In this document: piece by piece, positions 22,230 to 33,359 of the stretch | Numbering within the stretch: position 1 is the stretch's first letter | How the letters are laid out: the number at the start of each line of letters is the position of its first letter | From: Acanthosepion pharaonis | Lineage: Eukaryota; Mollusca; Cephalopoda; Sepiida; Sepiidae | Direction of reading: 5' to 3' | Length of the DNA: 64,000 nucleotides | NCBI GenBank assembly: GCA_903632075.3 | Contig: CAHIKZ030001819.1 | Coordinates: forward strand, 1-64,000 | The notes under the pieces: model-generated | The model's input: only the letters and a program-made list of their open reading frames with translations | What the model was told of the DNA's origin: nothing | Database searches by the model: none | Made by a program: the position numbers and the translations under genes

Positions 22230-22402
22230 AGGAAGACATTATTGGCCAAGTGGATCAAGGTGACTTTTTCCAAAACAAAGACACGGGTTGTTCGCCCGAC
22301 TAAGACGTCATTGGCCAAGTGGGATCACATGACGCACGAAGGAGGAGGAAAGATACCCGACCAGGACCTCATTGGCCGAGAGTGGTCACGTGACGCACGA
22401 AG
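22230..22402 (+). promoter_or_regulatory. three tandem CCAAT / E-box units
   Basis: Units at about 22234, 22304 and 22365 each hold ATTGGCC (inverted CCAAT box). In the last unit it is followed about 9 bp later by GTCACGTGACGCACGAAG, a palindromic E-box overlapping a CRE-like half site. The middle unit has ATCACATGACGCACGAAG, and the first a weaker ATCAAGGTGAC. The tandem arrangement is typical of enhancers, including LTR U3 regions. The gene it would drive is not visible. Confidence 0.45.
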
Positions 22403-23267
22403 AAAATCAGTCGACGAACCTATCAGAAAGTGTAAGTGGCGAAGCCGATACGAAGAAGTGGGGAAGTTTTGACGCCCCTCAGAAAAACAGTGAGGGAGTG
22501 GGAGTGAAAGACAGAAAAAAATGGTTCGAGTGGAAAATCCCAACCAGAAATAAAAAGGTGGAGATGTATTTAGAATTTCGCGAACCGACGGCAGAGACAG
22601 ACCCACCCCAGTTTTGACGGCGTTCGTCAGACCCCAACCGACAGAAATCAGTTTGAGTTCGTCGGACCCTGGAGAGTTTTGAGCCCGGACGACAGTTCAG
22701 AGATGAGCGCCCAGTGTTGAAACCATATCAAGATAGCTGACCAAGATTCACGCAAAATTTTGGACTCTTCTTCAACCAAGAACAATTAGTTTGAAGAGCG
22801 ACTTAGAACCAGACCACAGAAATAAGTTTTTTTTCGACTTTCGTCCAAAGACACACCGAAACACAAATTTCTTAGAGAGCAGACAACTTGAAGCGTTAAA
22901 ATTTGCCTAGCAGAAAGCGACGTGCCACAATCCACAGAACGGGTCGGGAGATAGATGCAGTCCTATGTACCGAACAAATAGACATAAAAAGTTTGTTACC
23001 TTTTTCTTTGATACTTTGAACTTTTTGAGTTTTCATTTTATTTTCTTTTATACATATTTGTGTGTTATCACCCCCGTTGAACTCAATTTGCATTACGGCC
23101 CCAACCCCTGTTTGATCTCGTCTGTCTAAGATCAATTCACAACGTGGGTAGGCAGACTGGAGATCAGTGCAGTTACCCTGGTAACCAGGCGTTGGAAGCA
23201 GGTTGGGAACGGCGAGGCTGATATCAAAAATCTAACCAGATTCCTACCCGAATCACCAAAGGGTTAG
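22403..23267 (+). other. GC-richer island, candidate LTR or 5' leader body
   Basis: Composition differs from the flanks, with many CG dinucleotides and purine-rich sequence. No open frame with a recognisable domain. Its position between the CCAAT units and the primer-site-like repeats suggests one LTR-derived or promoter unit, but the ends are undefined. Confidence 0.35.
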
Positions 23268-23460
23268 AACGTCACGTTTGGAGCAGCGACACCCGGACGG
23301 AGCAGCGAGAAGCGAACAGCTGGCGCCGCGGCGAAGACGACGTTTAGGGATGTCACATTGGTGCTGTTACCGGGATAGGACCCTGGGACGTCACAACTGG
23401 CGCCGTGGTAGATCAGGATAGAACGTCACAGTTGGCGCTGCGACCGGGGACGACGTCACA
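23268..23460 (+). repeat. five spaced ACGTCACA units with primer-binding-site-like sequence
   Basis: ACGTCAC or ATGTCACA occurs at 23269, 23350, 23388, 23422 and 23452. Three are followed after 1-2 nt by TGGTGCTGTTACCGGGAT, TGGCGCCGTGG and TGGCGCTGCGACCGGGGAC. TGGCGC-type sequences just after an LTR end ...CA are what a tRNA primer-binding site looks like. Here the junction is repeated, with no gag-pol downstream. Confidence 0.4.
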
Positions 23461-23469
23461 TTTGACTTA

Positions 23470-24643
23470 AAATCATTTTCTTTTGTTAATATTTTTCATT
23501 TTCTATCCCTATACATCTTTATCTTTGGTAAAAAAAAAAGAATTACTGAACTGACAAGAAATTACTATCTGTCCATCTTTATAGCAAGAGAATATTTGGA
23601 CGATTGGCAGTTCAAAGTTACTTCTTAGTTTTCTAGGCGTCAGATTATGTTATAAACAGAAAGGAATGCTGAGGATATCATGTCCCGAGCGCTGATGCAA
23701 TGAATGAGATATTTTTGTTTGGATCCTTCAAACAGTGCTTTCCTTCTTATATTTACTTTATATCAGGAAGAGACAGCTTATATATATATCTGGGACATAT
23801 ATATATATATATATAGGGCCTGGAGTTCTGATAACACGGGTCGAATATTTTATAAATTCAAGTTCAAGGGAAAACAACGCGTAACATATCAATATAAAAT
23901 AAACAACAAGTGGATGATAAAATATCTTGGTCTGTCAAACGTCGTGTATTGAATGGAAGGAATCGACAAAAGAGCTGCAAGGGATAGATTTTGAGTCATG
24001 ATCGCCTTCGTCCTGAAAGGACTTACTTTTATAAAAAAAGCAATTGAGGCGGTTTGCTTTGTATAGGTTCTGGATAATTCTAATATCCTTCCCAAATATG
24101 TCAAGGTTACCTACAGTTACGACAGTTCTTCTATGAATACTTGAATTAAAGACGTTTGGACATTTAACATTTTTTAATTCTAACGATAAAGCATAAAGTC
24201 GGATGAAACATTTAATAGGATGACCTTATTAAGTGACTATTCAATAAAAAATGTGCCTATGTATGGGAACACACACACACACACGTGAAACACCATACAT
24301 ATTTGATTTTCATTTAGGTATTTTCTTCTTCACATTTTGGATTAAATAACCGTTACAGACATTATGTCTGCTTATTTACCAATAAAATCAACGATACTGT
24401 CTATCAATAACCCACTCAAGGTGTTGCAATTAAATAACGTCGAATATGTTATAACAGTTAATTATCAGCACGATTTCTCAAGTACTTTCGATATTCTTCC
24501 GGTTTATTTTGGGAAATTCTATTTTCCTTTTTTATGCCAGTTATAAATTTTGGCATATTTTATCTAAAATACTTGGACGCGTTATATGTCTTGACCTGTG
24601 CAAATTTTCAATTTTAATGTTTGATATGGGTTCGTCTAACATC

Positions 24644-24689
<46 letters not shown>

Positions 24690-27600
24690 TATATAAAAAA
24701 ATGATAACGTTTGTTTGTTCAAGCAGTTAATTTCTTTGTGTTGAGGGATAGTTCCAAGGGCGTTAATGTATAGAATACCACGGATATAGTTAATAGGGTT
24801 CCAATTCTTGAGATAGAAAAAACCAATGAGATTTAAGGGAATAAAGCGCAATTCGTAATGGATTGATATTTCTTTGGATTTACTGGAAAATATCGTTCCA
24901 TTTTCTTAAATAATCCGCCGACAGCTCTGGTTTTTTTTCATAATAACAGGCATATAGTTATTTTCCATCATTAATCTTCAGAATGAGGGAAAAACTTTTT
25001 TTTTTGAAAATTCGGCTTTATTTTACTTGTAGTTGATAGTCAAGGATGAATGAAAGACTTGAAACGACGAATTATATGAATAATCTGGATGGATGCATTC
25101 AATACCAATCAAGGACAAATTTTTTGACTTTAGTAAAAGCATAAAAAAAAAACAAAACAACACAAAACAATACAAAACTTCCGGATTGCGGTATTGTTTT
25201 TCCCCCAGCAAAAAAAACAAAAAAAAAAAAAAAACGGGCTATCAATTTGAAATAGAAAACTGCAAAGTTTTGGAACATATACATGTTGACGTCTTGGGTA
25301 TTTACCAGTAAGAAGGAAAGGAAAAAAGGGAAAAAAAGGGCATCTACTATAGGAAGCTCACTGGCAAAATCACATTTTCTCCCATTAAAATTATTTAACA
25401 TCACATTCACAGTTCGAGAGAAGAAACTGTTACCAACGAACAGAAGGAGATTGCCTAACATTCACTGCCATATATTTTTTGTCTTTGTTCAAGAAACTTT
25501 TGAATTTCATAGCCATTATCAGAATAGATCACAATTTGCTTATGGGATTCTAACGTTGAAAGACCAGTCGTCGTACGACCATAATGACTGTGAAACGTCG
25601 AGCCTATGTATTTACGTAAACTCGGGAAATCGAAAGGAATAATAAGACATGGATTTGCGGGAAATAATGAATAACTAGTTCGTTATAACATTTTACAAAA
25701 AAAAGATGACAAATGAAATGTGAAATCTCTTCTTTTCAGCCATGAAAGGTCACCGAAAAACTTGCATTTTAAAATTTGTGCCGCCTAATAAATATTCCCA
25801 GGACAAAAATGCGCTTGAAAATATTCACATTTGAGATTTTATTAACCCATAGAGCGTTAATCCGTTAAACAACTTGAACAAAAAACAACGAATTATGCTT
25901 TCTTCGGACAGTTTTTTGTCTTTTGTTTCTTTGTTTCTTTCCTTTTTTCAATACTATCCGAAAACTCAAAAAAATCCAAACACAAATATGAAACAGTCGA
26001 TTGTTTTTTAATCAAACTTGTTTGTCCAAAATATATATATTTCAATATATATATATATAGATGTATATATGATAGATAGAAAGATAAACAATAAATAAAA
26101 GACAGAATCTAAAACGTTTGGGCAAAAAGTCTGGATTTAATAATTTATGTTTTATTTAGTTTGGGCTTGTCGTTTCATAACCATTGTTATTTAAAAAATA
26201 TTTAAACAATTTAAAAATAAAAACAATTTAAATTACTTGCAAAAGGTTTTTAGGGTCTTATTAAAAACGATTCAATCAACTGACATTCAAATCTATCACA
26301 AAAATACCCAACGGAACTTACATCAATAGTTAGTAGATAGTGTATCAAAATTTATTTCGTTTTTTATTGTTATTCCAAGAAAAAAAAGAAGGTGGACGTA
26401 AAAAAGAAAACCTTCTTAAATAAAATATCTTTGTCACAGCGGAAAGCATTTTAAACTGTTGCATAAAACATTTAATAAAATAAAATTCAATTTCAAAACA
26501 TCTGTAAAACAGCAAAAAAAATGAACTCATTTTAACGAAAAACGTTTTTCTTTTTGGAGAAATCACAAAAGCCCATATTGCTTTGACATATTCGTCAGAT
26601 CCTCTGAATAAAACAAAATGAAAAATATTCAATGAATTTTGTCTTTTTATAAGAAATCGTGAAAATTTAAAACTTTCTGATAATAGAACCTTCACGTCTT
26701 TCATTATATTTGATTTCAGACTTGTTAAATTTTAAGATCATGTTTCCTCTGCGTGATTGTCTTTCGGTCTGTCGTGTTATCTATCAAATTTTTCAGAAAT
26801 GTCGTTTTCAAATACTGAAAATGTTCCTTCTGATGTAACACTTAAACTTTGTCGTTGTTCCATTGTGAATCGGCATCCCTCTGCGAAAACATTTCTCTAG
26901 CTTCAAATATCTTCTTCATCTGTAAAGAGATTGTCGATATCTTCTGAATATAGGATTTTGATGTGTATAACCTTTCAGTAAGATTTTTAATTTATATACG
27001 TAACAAATCCTTTCATGTCGTTTCTTAAATACTGAGGCAAAACTTTTGACACAACAATTCACTATTTTAGAAATGCAAAACAGAGAAGGGAGTGAAATTA
27101 TCCGTCGTTCTGTTAAAAGCAATTCTTAGATATTTAATTGTTTTGACAATACTAGTTTCATTTTGATATAAAAAATTTTGTAATTCTCATATTAGGATAC
27201 CCTTCGGGTGACAATGTGGCATATTCTGTTGGAAATACATATTTATCTATTCTTTAATTAAAACAAATTCACTACCTGTTGGAATTCTTGTACCGGCCTA
27301 TCAATACCTGATACCAAACCAGCCTTCATCTGTATATATTCTGTTAAGTTTGAGAGGAACAAAAAGGCCATCAGCAATTTCTTTTTCAATTATTTCCATC
27401 CCTGTTGTTCTGCTGGGCCTTTTAACAGCATTAATTTACCAGTTTACTATGTATGTAAAAAAATTAGTATATTTATTAACGGGCGACGAACTTCTTTTAT
27501 TTCTTTTTTTTACTTGAATTTACGTTTGCCGAAACGAAGAAGGAATTAACCTCCACAACAGTAACAAGAATAAAGTTCTGTCTTCGAGGTTACCCATTTC

Positions 27601-27984
27601 CGCCTATGCAACAAGGGAAAACACCTTACCCCCTGGAATAAAACTTGTTCGTGCGTTCTCTGTCCAGATCAAGAAAAACGGACCGATTATATAACATTTT
27701 AAAAACAACTTAATCTCGGAGCTCGCCTTCTTTTATGAGATGAATTTGTGGTTCGTGTGCAAATGCCTCTCTTGACATCAACCCCTCGATAAATGCATTT
27801 CTTTCGACCCAGAACATCAGAATCCTGTTTATGCCTTCTTCCGTATATATTTCCTGTTTTGCTATCACTAGTTCCTTTTTCTCCCTTACACTTGATAAAC
27901 TGCATAAGATTCAAAGGTTTACTAATCGATATCAAATTAGGTTTCACTATTTTTCTTTAAAATAGCTAATGGAACTGTAAGTTC
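23470..27984. other. unassigned sequence with short arrays
   Basis: Holds (TA)n at 23801-23814, 24646-24684 and 26045-26060, a (CA)n near 24271 and several poly-A/T runs. Frames of 60-120 codons show no conserved domain. The 119-codon minus-strand frame at 26345-26704 and that at 26916-27122 may be remnants of one unknown element, but I recognise nothing. 4.5 kb without a supported feature. Confidence 0.4.
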
Positions 27985-28235
27985 TATTCTGAAGTTTGTT
28001 TTCTCGCATTTATCGACTTGTGGAACGTTATTCAGTTACTTACTTCTCCGCCAATTACAATCTTCAAACTTTTAAATGCAATGTCCATCATCATCATCAT
28101 GTCTTCCTGAATCCTGTTCTTTTATTTTCCTTTCTCTTGATTGTCTTCGTATTCTCTTTCACTCCCTGTAGACCCCCTTGCATCTTAGTGGCATTATCGC
28201 TTTGCTTCGGGTGAAATGATTAAAAAAATATATCT
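27985..28235 (+). mobile_element. LINE 3' end, same family as at 8.2 kb
   Basis: ATTTATCGACTTGTGGAACG and AATTACAATCTTCAAACTTT with TAAATGCAATGTC encode the RLWN and YNLQTFKCNV tail with a frameshift. The 3' UTR CCCCCTTGCATCTTAGTGGC and TTGCTTCGGGTGAAATGA matches the end of the 8.2 kb copy. Confidence 0.7.
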
Positions 28236-28429
28236 GAGTGTATGTCGAAAAGTTCTCAGTTCTACCAAGAAGTGGCTCGACAAAAAATTCTGAAATTTGG
28301 CAATTTAGTCAAATATTGAGAAATGAATCGAGTCGAGAACTTTCCCAACATTCCCGGATACCTGATCCAGCTGTGTTTATTACCTCGGTTTCCTCCAAAC
28401 ACCAAAAATATCTGAGTTGCTTTGGAGGT

Positions 28430-28434
28430 AATAT

Positions 28435-28513
<79 letters not shown>

Positions 28514-28517
28514 TTAA
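28430..28517. repeat. (TTTA)n array
   Basis: About 21 perfect ATTT units directly upstream of a SINE. Confidence 0.97.
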
Positions 28518-28520
28518 ATC

Positions 28521-28845
28521 CTACCTGCGCGGTGGAGTAATGGATAACGGCTCGGACTGAAGGAATCGGAGAGCCGAGTTCGAATTCCAGTAGACTCTAT
28601 TACATTCACTTACGTGCTAATACCCATGGGAAAGGTATGAATCCTCTTCTAGACATCCGGAATCCTCTTTTTCTGCTCTCCAATTATGGGTAAATAGCAG
28701 GACAGACCGGGTTCTATGGCAACTGGTCTACCGAAGAAAGAAATGACAACCTACTGCGGAAAAAAAAAAATCTGCTTCGCCAGTCATGTATCGAAAGATA
28801 CATGATCGCCTAAGCGTGTATCACGCATGGCGCATAACTGACTGA
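28521..28845 (+). mobile_element. tRNA-derived SINE (family S), full length
   Basis: The best copy in the window. The tRNA-like head at 28524-28597 has A-box-like GGTGGAGTAATGG and B-box-like GAGTTCGAATTCC, resembling a tRNA-Arg type. The body includes GGGAAAGGTATGAATC, TAAATAGCAGGACAGACC and CAACCTACTGCGG. The 3' end carries a GAAA-tetraloop hairpin at 28785-28804 and ends CATAACTGACTGAC. Pol III transcription and LINE-driven mobilisation are expected for the class. A (TTTA)n lies immediately 5'. Confidence 0.85.
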
Positions 28846-28935
28846 CCCTTGGGAAAAGTATGAATCCTCTTCTTCTCCCCCAGCTATAGGTAAATAGGAG
28901 GACGGACCGGGTTTTATAGTCTTGGATGACTGATC
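28846..28935 (+). mobile_element. partial SINE (family S) in tandem
   Basis: Starts within the body (CCTTGGGAAAAGTATGAATC) straight after the full-length copy's 3' end and runs through GGACGGACCGGGTTTTATAG. Head and tail are missing. Confidence 0.75.
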
Positions 28936-29547
28936 TGTAATATCACATGTTACTGTGTAGATATTCACTAAGCTTAGGCTGTGCTGATTCAAGGCCAATC
29001 AATGTATTTCATATATATGTGTGCGTGATAAATTACTATATAATCTATCAGGTGAATCTTTATATCTGAAACTTCTGATGGTGCTAGAAGAGGGATAACT
29101 CATGCCATCTCTTTTGTATTGGAATTGCCAGGTAGCCATATATTTATTAGAATAATGGAGAAGAATTTGAAAATTTTAAAGAAGCCGAGACTGGAAAAGA
29201 TTGACATCGTGAAAAAGATAATTTGAAAAAGGCATCTATCAAAGCTTAATAGAAATAGTAAAATATGCCTTTCAGAAACTAAGCAAAGTTTTTTTTCAGA
29301 AACAAAGAAAAACAATGCTGAAGTTATTATCCTGTTACAATTCTGCTTGTTCCACAGCTACTTAGTCAGTCAGCCAGTTAGTTTCTGCTCTGCCATGTCC
29401 CGCAGTTAAATAATGGAACATTCCATTTTGATTGTAAGAAAAGATGGATGAAGAACATATATCCGAGATGCTTGATTTTATGATTCTGTTTGTTCCGCAG
29501 TTATTTAGTTAGTCAATTAGTTAGTAAGTCACTTAGTTAGATACTTA
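28936..29547. other. unassigned, TTAG-rich near the end
   Basis: Irregular AGTTAGTTAG/CAGTCAG repeats at 29360-29385 and 29500-29550. The sequence around 29400-29470 is loosely repeated at 30010-30080. Confidence 0.4.
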
Positions 29548-29552
29548 GTTAC

Positions 29553-29961
29553 TGTTGTAACCTACGAAAGGTTACTAAATAGAATAGTCACACGAATGTT
29601 GGTAATGAACGGCAATACTTAGGACAAGAACAACGTATAAGATTCGCCAGCGGCGCGTAGAAGAAGTAGTCAACTGTCAGATGCGGCGCAAGGCCAAATT
29701 TAATGTGGGGTATCCGAACCTGTAAGCCCGGCCCAAATTTCCCAGTACACCCCGTATAAAACGGGGTCGGGTAGCTGTTTCCCGAGACGAGACTCTGCCC
29801 TACAACATAGCCTCGTCTGGGGATCCTCTCTGCCCGGAGGCAGAGAGTTTGACCAGCACAGCTGGAGACGAATCTTCAACTCCGGTCCAGCATACACTAT
29901 TTACTACCGTATTTATGTGACTGGGGACATACCCATTATTGTCCGTAGGTATGCTACAACA
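29553..29961 (+). mobile_element. solo LTR with 5-bp target duplication
   Basis: Starts TGTTGTAACCTAC and ends GTAGGTATGCTACAACA, giving short terminal inverted repeats TGTTGTA...TACAACA. It is flanked on both sides by GTTAC (29548-29552 and 29962-29966). A TATA box GTATAAAA lies at 29754-29761. The 409-bp length, TG...CA ends and 5-bp duplication fit an LTR retrotransposon, Ty3/gypsy or BEL type undecided. No internal coding region is present. It is related to the two decayed units at 6.6-7.2 kb. Confidence 0.85.
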
Positions 29962-30074
29962 GTTACTTAGACGTAGTTAGTCCGTTAGTTGGCGAGTGTA
30001 TTATGACTTGTCATTTCTTACATATAAATAATGAACCGTTCCATTTTGATTGCGCGGAAAGACGGAAGAAGACA

Positions 30075-30395
30075 CATCAGACACGTATTTAGATTATTTA
30101 GATTGTTCGAACTATTGTCCTCATCTTTATTGTCATATGCATGACGTTTCTGCCGTTGTACGCTCCAGCCTTCTTCAGGTGATTGGAATTTCGAAAGGAA
30201 CCCTTTATTTCATCTACCGGGGTAGATTGTTCTAGTTCCACATACCATGCCTCTTCCGGATGTCTAAGTTATTTTCCTTTAACTCAAAATTCCAATTTTT
30301 GATCACCACTGCAGTAGCCAGACATTGAACTCACAGATCTTTGGGCCAAGTCACTGGATCCAATCAACGCTTTTATCCACTGGGCCATGTGTCCT
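30075..30395 (-). mobile_element. SINE family B copy 3
   Basis: Minus-strand copy with head (CCCAGTGGATAAAAGCG, GTTCAATGTC) near 30320-30390 and a 3' block whose hammerhead-like part is 30132-30184 (CTGAAGA, stem GGC.../...GCC-like, GAAACGTC). It abuts the plus-strand piece below. Confidence 0.7.
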
Positions 30396-30600
30396 TGGCA
30401 TGTGGAACTAGAATAGTCTGTCACGGTGGACGAAATAAAGGGTTCAGTTCGGAATTCCAATTACCTGAAGAGGTCCGGGGTGTAAAACGGTCGAAACATG
30501 GTGAATATAACAATAAAAATGAGGACAACAGTCCGAAAAAATAAATAATATAAATAATTACAATATCTCGTCTCAAAAATAGACCTATATCAGGCGCTGT
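30394..30600 (+). mobile_element. SINE family B copy 4, 3' part, forming a foldback
   Basis: Starts GGCATGTGGAACTAGAATAG and runs through CAGTTCGGAATTCCAATTAC, CTGAAGAGG, GGTCGAAACATG and AATGAGGACAAC. It is the near-complement of 30080-30245, so the pair makes a hairpin with arms of about 170-200 bp. Confidence 0.7.
30458..30506 (+). ncRNA. hammerhead-like element in SINE B4
   Basis: ATTAC/GTGAAT can pair as stem I. CTGAAGA is at 30465-30471 and GAAA at 30493-30496. The stem III/cleavage segment ACATGG is mutated from ACGTC, so cleavage is unlikely. Confidence 0.35.
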
Positions 30601-30629
30601 CTGATTTTAGTGATAAAAATCCAGCACTC

Positions 30630-31135
30630 ATAATAAGAAAGAAAGAAGAGTAAGAGAGAAAGAAAGATAGAAAGAAGGGTAAGAGAGGAAGAAATAAAGA
30701 AGGGTAAGAGAGGAAGAAATAAAGAAGGGTAAGCGAGAAAAAAAAGATTTTTAAAGAAAGAAAAGAAAAGAAAGAATAAAGTTTAAGTTTCTTAAAAAAA
30801 AAAAAAGGGTACAAAAAAATTTAAAGTAAAGAAAGAACGGTAGAGCGGAAGAAACAAATATATGTAAGAGATTTTATGAAATAAAGAACTAGTTCAGTGC
30901 TGGAAGAATTTTAAAAAATTAAAGAGAGGAAGAAGAGTAGTAAAGAGGAAGAAAGAAAGAAAGAAGAGTAAGAGAGGAAAAAAGAAAGAAAGAAGTGAAA
31001 GAGATACACAAAGAAGGGTTAGTAGAAAGAAAGAAAAGTAAGAGAGAAAGAAACAAAGAAGAGTAAGAGAGAAAAGAAAGAAAGAAGGGGAAAAGAGGAA
31101 GAAAAAAAGAAGGAGAAAGAGGAAGGAAGAATTGT
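30630..31135. repeat. purine-rich (GAAA/GAAG)n tract
   Basis: About 500 bp almost entirely of A and G on this strand, with an imperfect AAGAAAGAAGGGTAAGAGAG-like unit recurring. Confidence 0.9.
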
Positions 31136-31379
31136 AAACACTAACGTTCTCGTGTATTTAACGTCTGCTTCAGTGAAATGGAAAACCTTGTCAATTTTTT
31201 CTTCTTTAAATAATGACTTGATGTTATACTTATGATTGTTATTGCAATACTTTTAAAAGTTGTTAAGCTCAAATATTTAATGATTCAGTAGAAGAATTTC
31301 ACGTATGATTTTATAGTCGGGTACTCGCAAGGTGCTTATTTAATCATTAACTTAATAATTATAATTCTTCAGAAAATTC
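31136..31379. other. unassigned sequence
   Basis: No feature seen. Confidence 0.4.
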
Positions 31380-32185
31380 AAATAGCAAAACTATGAAACC
31401 TTTAGATGGTCTACTAGTAATATTTAATCTACTAGTAACACTTCATCTACTAGTAATACTTAATCTATTATATGACAGTAAATTCTGGTCAGATGAAGGA
31501 AAACTTAAAGTGACAGAGTTGTGCTTCTCCCGACGAATGCTAAGATAACCACGACGAATGCTAAGATTACCACGGACAGGATATGTGAGCAATGAGGAAG
31601 TCTTACAGAAAAACAGGAACTACAAAGAAAAGTATACTTACAATCAGAAAGAAACAAAGTAAATCTGAAGACGCATACGAATATCAAAGGGGGCTTTCCA
31701 GAATCTTAGAAATGTATGAAGACATACGAAAATATCGTTAGAAACAGACAAAAAAAAAAGAGGGTTGAACTGTTAATCTCCTATATGGCAGTGAATTCTT
31801 AGAAATCTCACATATGAAAAACAAATTTGAAGCTCCAGAGACGTGGTTCTACTAACGAATGATGATAATACCATGGACAGAGTGCATCAGTAACAAAGAA
31901 GTTTTACGTAAAAATAGGAATTACAAAGAAACGTATATTTACAATCAGAAAGAGACTGTTCGTATTTCTAGAATTCTAGAACAAATAATGAAGAGAAAGA
32001 GAGAGAGTGATCCTAGAGAATTTAACACTCATAGTACAAGGGATTCTAGCAAGTACACTACTTAAAGAGTTAGAGTGAATGAGTGACAAAAGAAGAACAA
32101 ACAGGGATGGTAAAGCGACAAAAGACCGGAAACTGTGGAGGGCCATGACCACTCACACTGTGAAAGAACATGGCACTTAAATAAA
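31380..32185 (+). pseudogene. RTE-like LINE C-terminal end, partly duplicated
   Basis: Two similar thumb-to-tail blocks (about 31450-31690 and 31775-32010) share CCACGGACAGGATATGTGAG-type sequence and GAACTACAAAGAAA. The end, at about 32115-32178, reads ATKDRKLWRAMTTHTVKEHG, the same C-terminus as the copy ending at 57239. Multiple stops. Confidence 0.65.
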
Positions 32186-32584
32186 ACAAGAATGAACATC
32201 TTGCCTTATGCCATAAGAACTGACAACAGATCTTAAGCCGAAACAACTTTAACTTGCGTGAACGACGTTAGTTACTGAAATGAGATGTATCTGAACTTCC
32301 GTCTCTCGCATGTTAGGGTCGTTTACAATCAAGCTTCTGTCGATTTCGACCTCCTTCAGTTACAGGCTGAAAGAACAGTTACATTAGACAAAGGATAGGT
32401 TGTTTTTGTTGGCCGTGTCGCTGGAAGGTTAAACACTTCTTTCTCTCCATTTCATTGGCAGGTTGTCACGACCTGAACTTTTAAGATCGTGCGAGAAAGA
32501 ATTAGTGACTTTTTAGTAAAAAGAAGGTTTGCAATTATATTTGGTCAATATTTATCTTTTTTTATCTCAAGCTGGTAAAATGTT

Positions 32585-32585
<1 letters not shown>
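32186..32585. other. unassigned sequence
   Basis: No feature seen. Confidence 0.4.
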
Positions 32586-32649
<64 letters not shown>

Positions 32650-32667
32650 GAAAACTGTAAAAATTTT

Positions 32668-32709
<42 letters not shown>

Positions 32710-32730
32710 ACAAATTTGTCTGTTTCATTT

Positions 32731-32766
<36 letters not shown>

Positions 32767-32810
32767 CATATCTTATCTGTTACATTTAACAAATATATAT
32801 ATATATATAG
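32586..32810. repeat. four (TA)n arrays separated by repeat A end relics
   Basis: Arrays at 32586-32646, 32675-32705, 32737-32764 and 32793-32809. Between them TCTGTTTCATTTAACAATAT and ATCTGTTACATTTAACAAAT are copies of the terminal sequence of repeat A. Confidence 0.75.
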
Positions 32811-33297
32811 TTAGTGTATTCAGAAAGCAGATCAACATTTTAGACATATATTGTTAAAATGTAAAGACAATGAATGTCTATTATATATAGCAGTTCTTCA
32901 TCTGAATATTGGATCTAGACATATGGTCCAAGTTATTAATGTTTTTTCTCTATACGTGGTACATACGTCATTGAGCCGTTTTCATATGAATTTATAACCT
33001 GCGTCTGCTATTATGCGACCATTATCGTCACATAGCAATCTTCTATGTTAATATAACAGAATGTCATCTTTGATGGTGAATAAATGTTTTTTTAAATGTT
33101 CGTATAACCAATCTGAAGATGTGTTTGTTTGGTATGAATGAAGAAACATCAAGGAATAGTATGCAAAAAATTATCCAAACGTTGGATTTATTGTCTTTAT
33201 TTTCACCCGAGTTATAGCAACCATACAAAGTTTAGAATCAGGCTCCTGATTAAACATAATAGACATTCATTGTCAGTTATATTTAACCATATATGTT

Positions 33298-33298
<1 letters not shown>
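32811..33298 (-). mobile_element. repeat A copy 2
   Basis: Opposite orientation to 1805-2249, collinear over its length (GCGTCTGCTATTATGCGACC, GCAATCTTCTATGTTAATAT, CCAAACGTTGGA). Inverted ends at about 32843-32890 and 33253-33298. The central hairpin is decayed (TCTGAAGATGTG, GAAGAAACATC). Confidence 0.65.
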
Positions 33299-33328
<30 letters not shown>

Positions 33329-33330
33329 TG
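33299..33330. repeat. (TG)n array
   Basis: About 30 bp of TG. Confidence 0.95.
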
Positions 33331-33359
33331 AATGGAGTGTTGAACGTTTTTTAAAAATG

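Noticed and set aside
22242..22617. Overlapping frames in the GC-richer island
   Set aside because: No domain, and they coincide with the tandem CCAAT/E-box units, which look regulatory rather than coding.
26345..26704. 119-codon minus-strand frame
   Set aside because: Phe-rich AT-driven composition, no motif; not supported as a gene.
28081..28100. Poly-His stretch
   Set aside because: Microsatellite-like ATC repeat inside a LINE 3' UTR.
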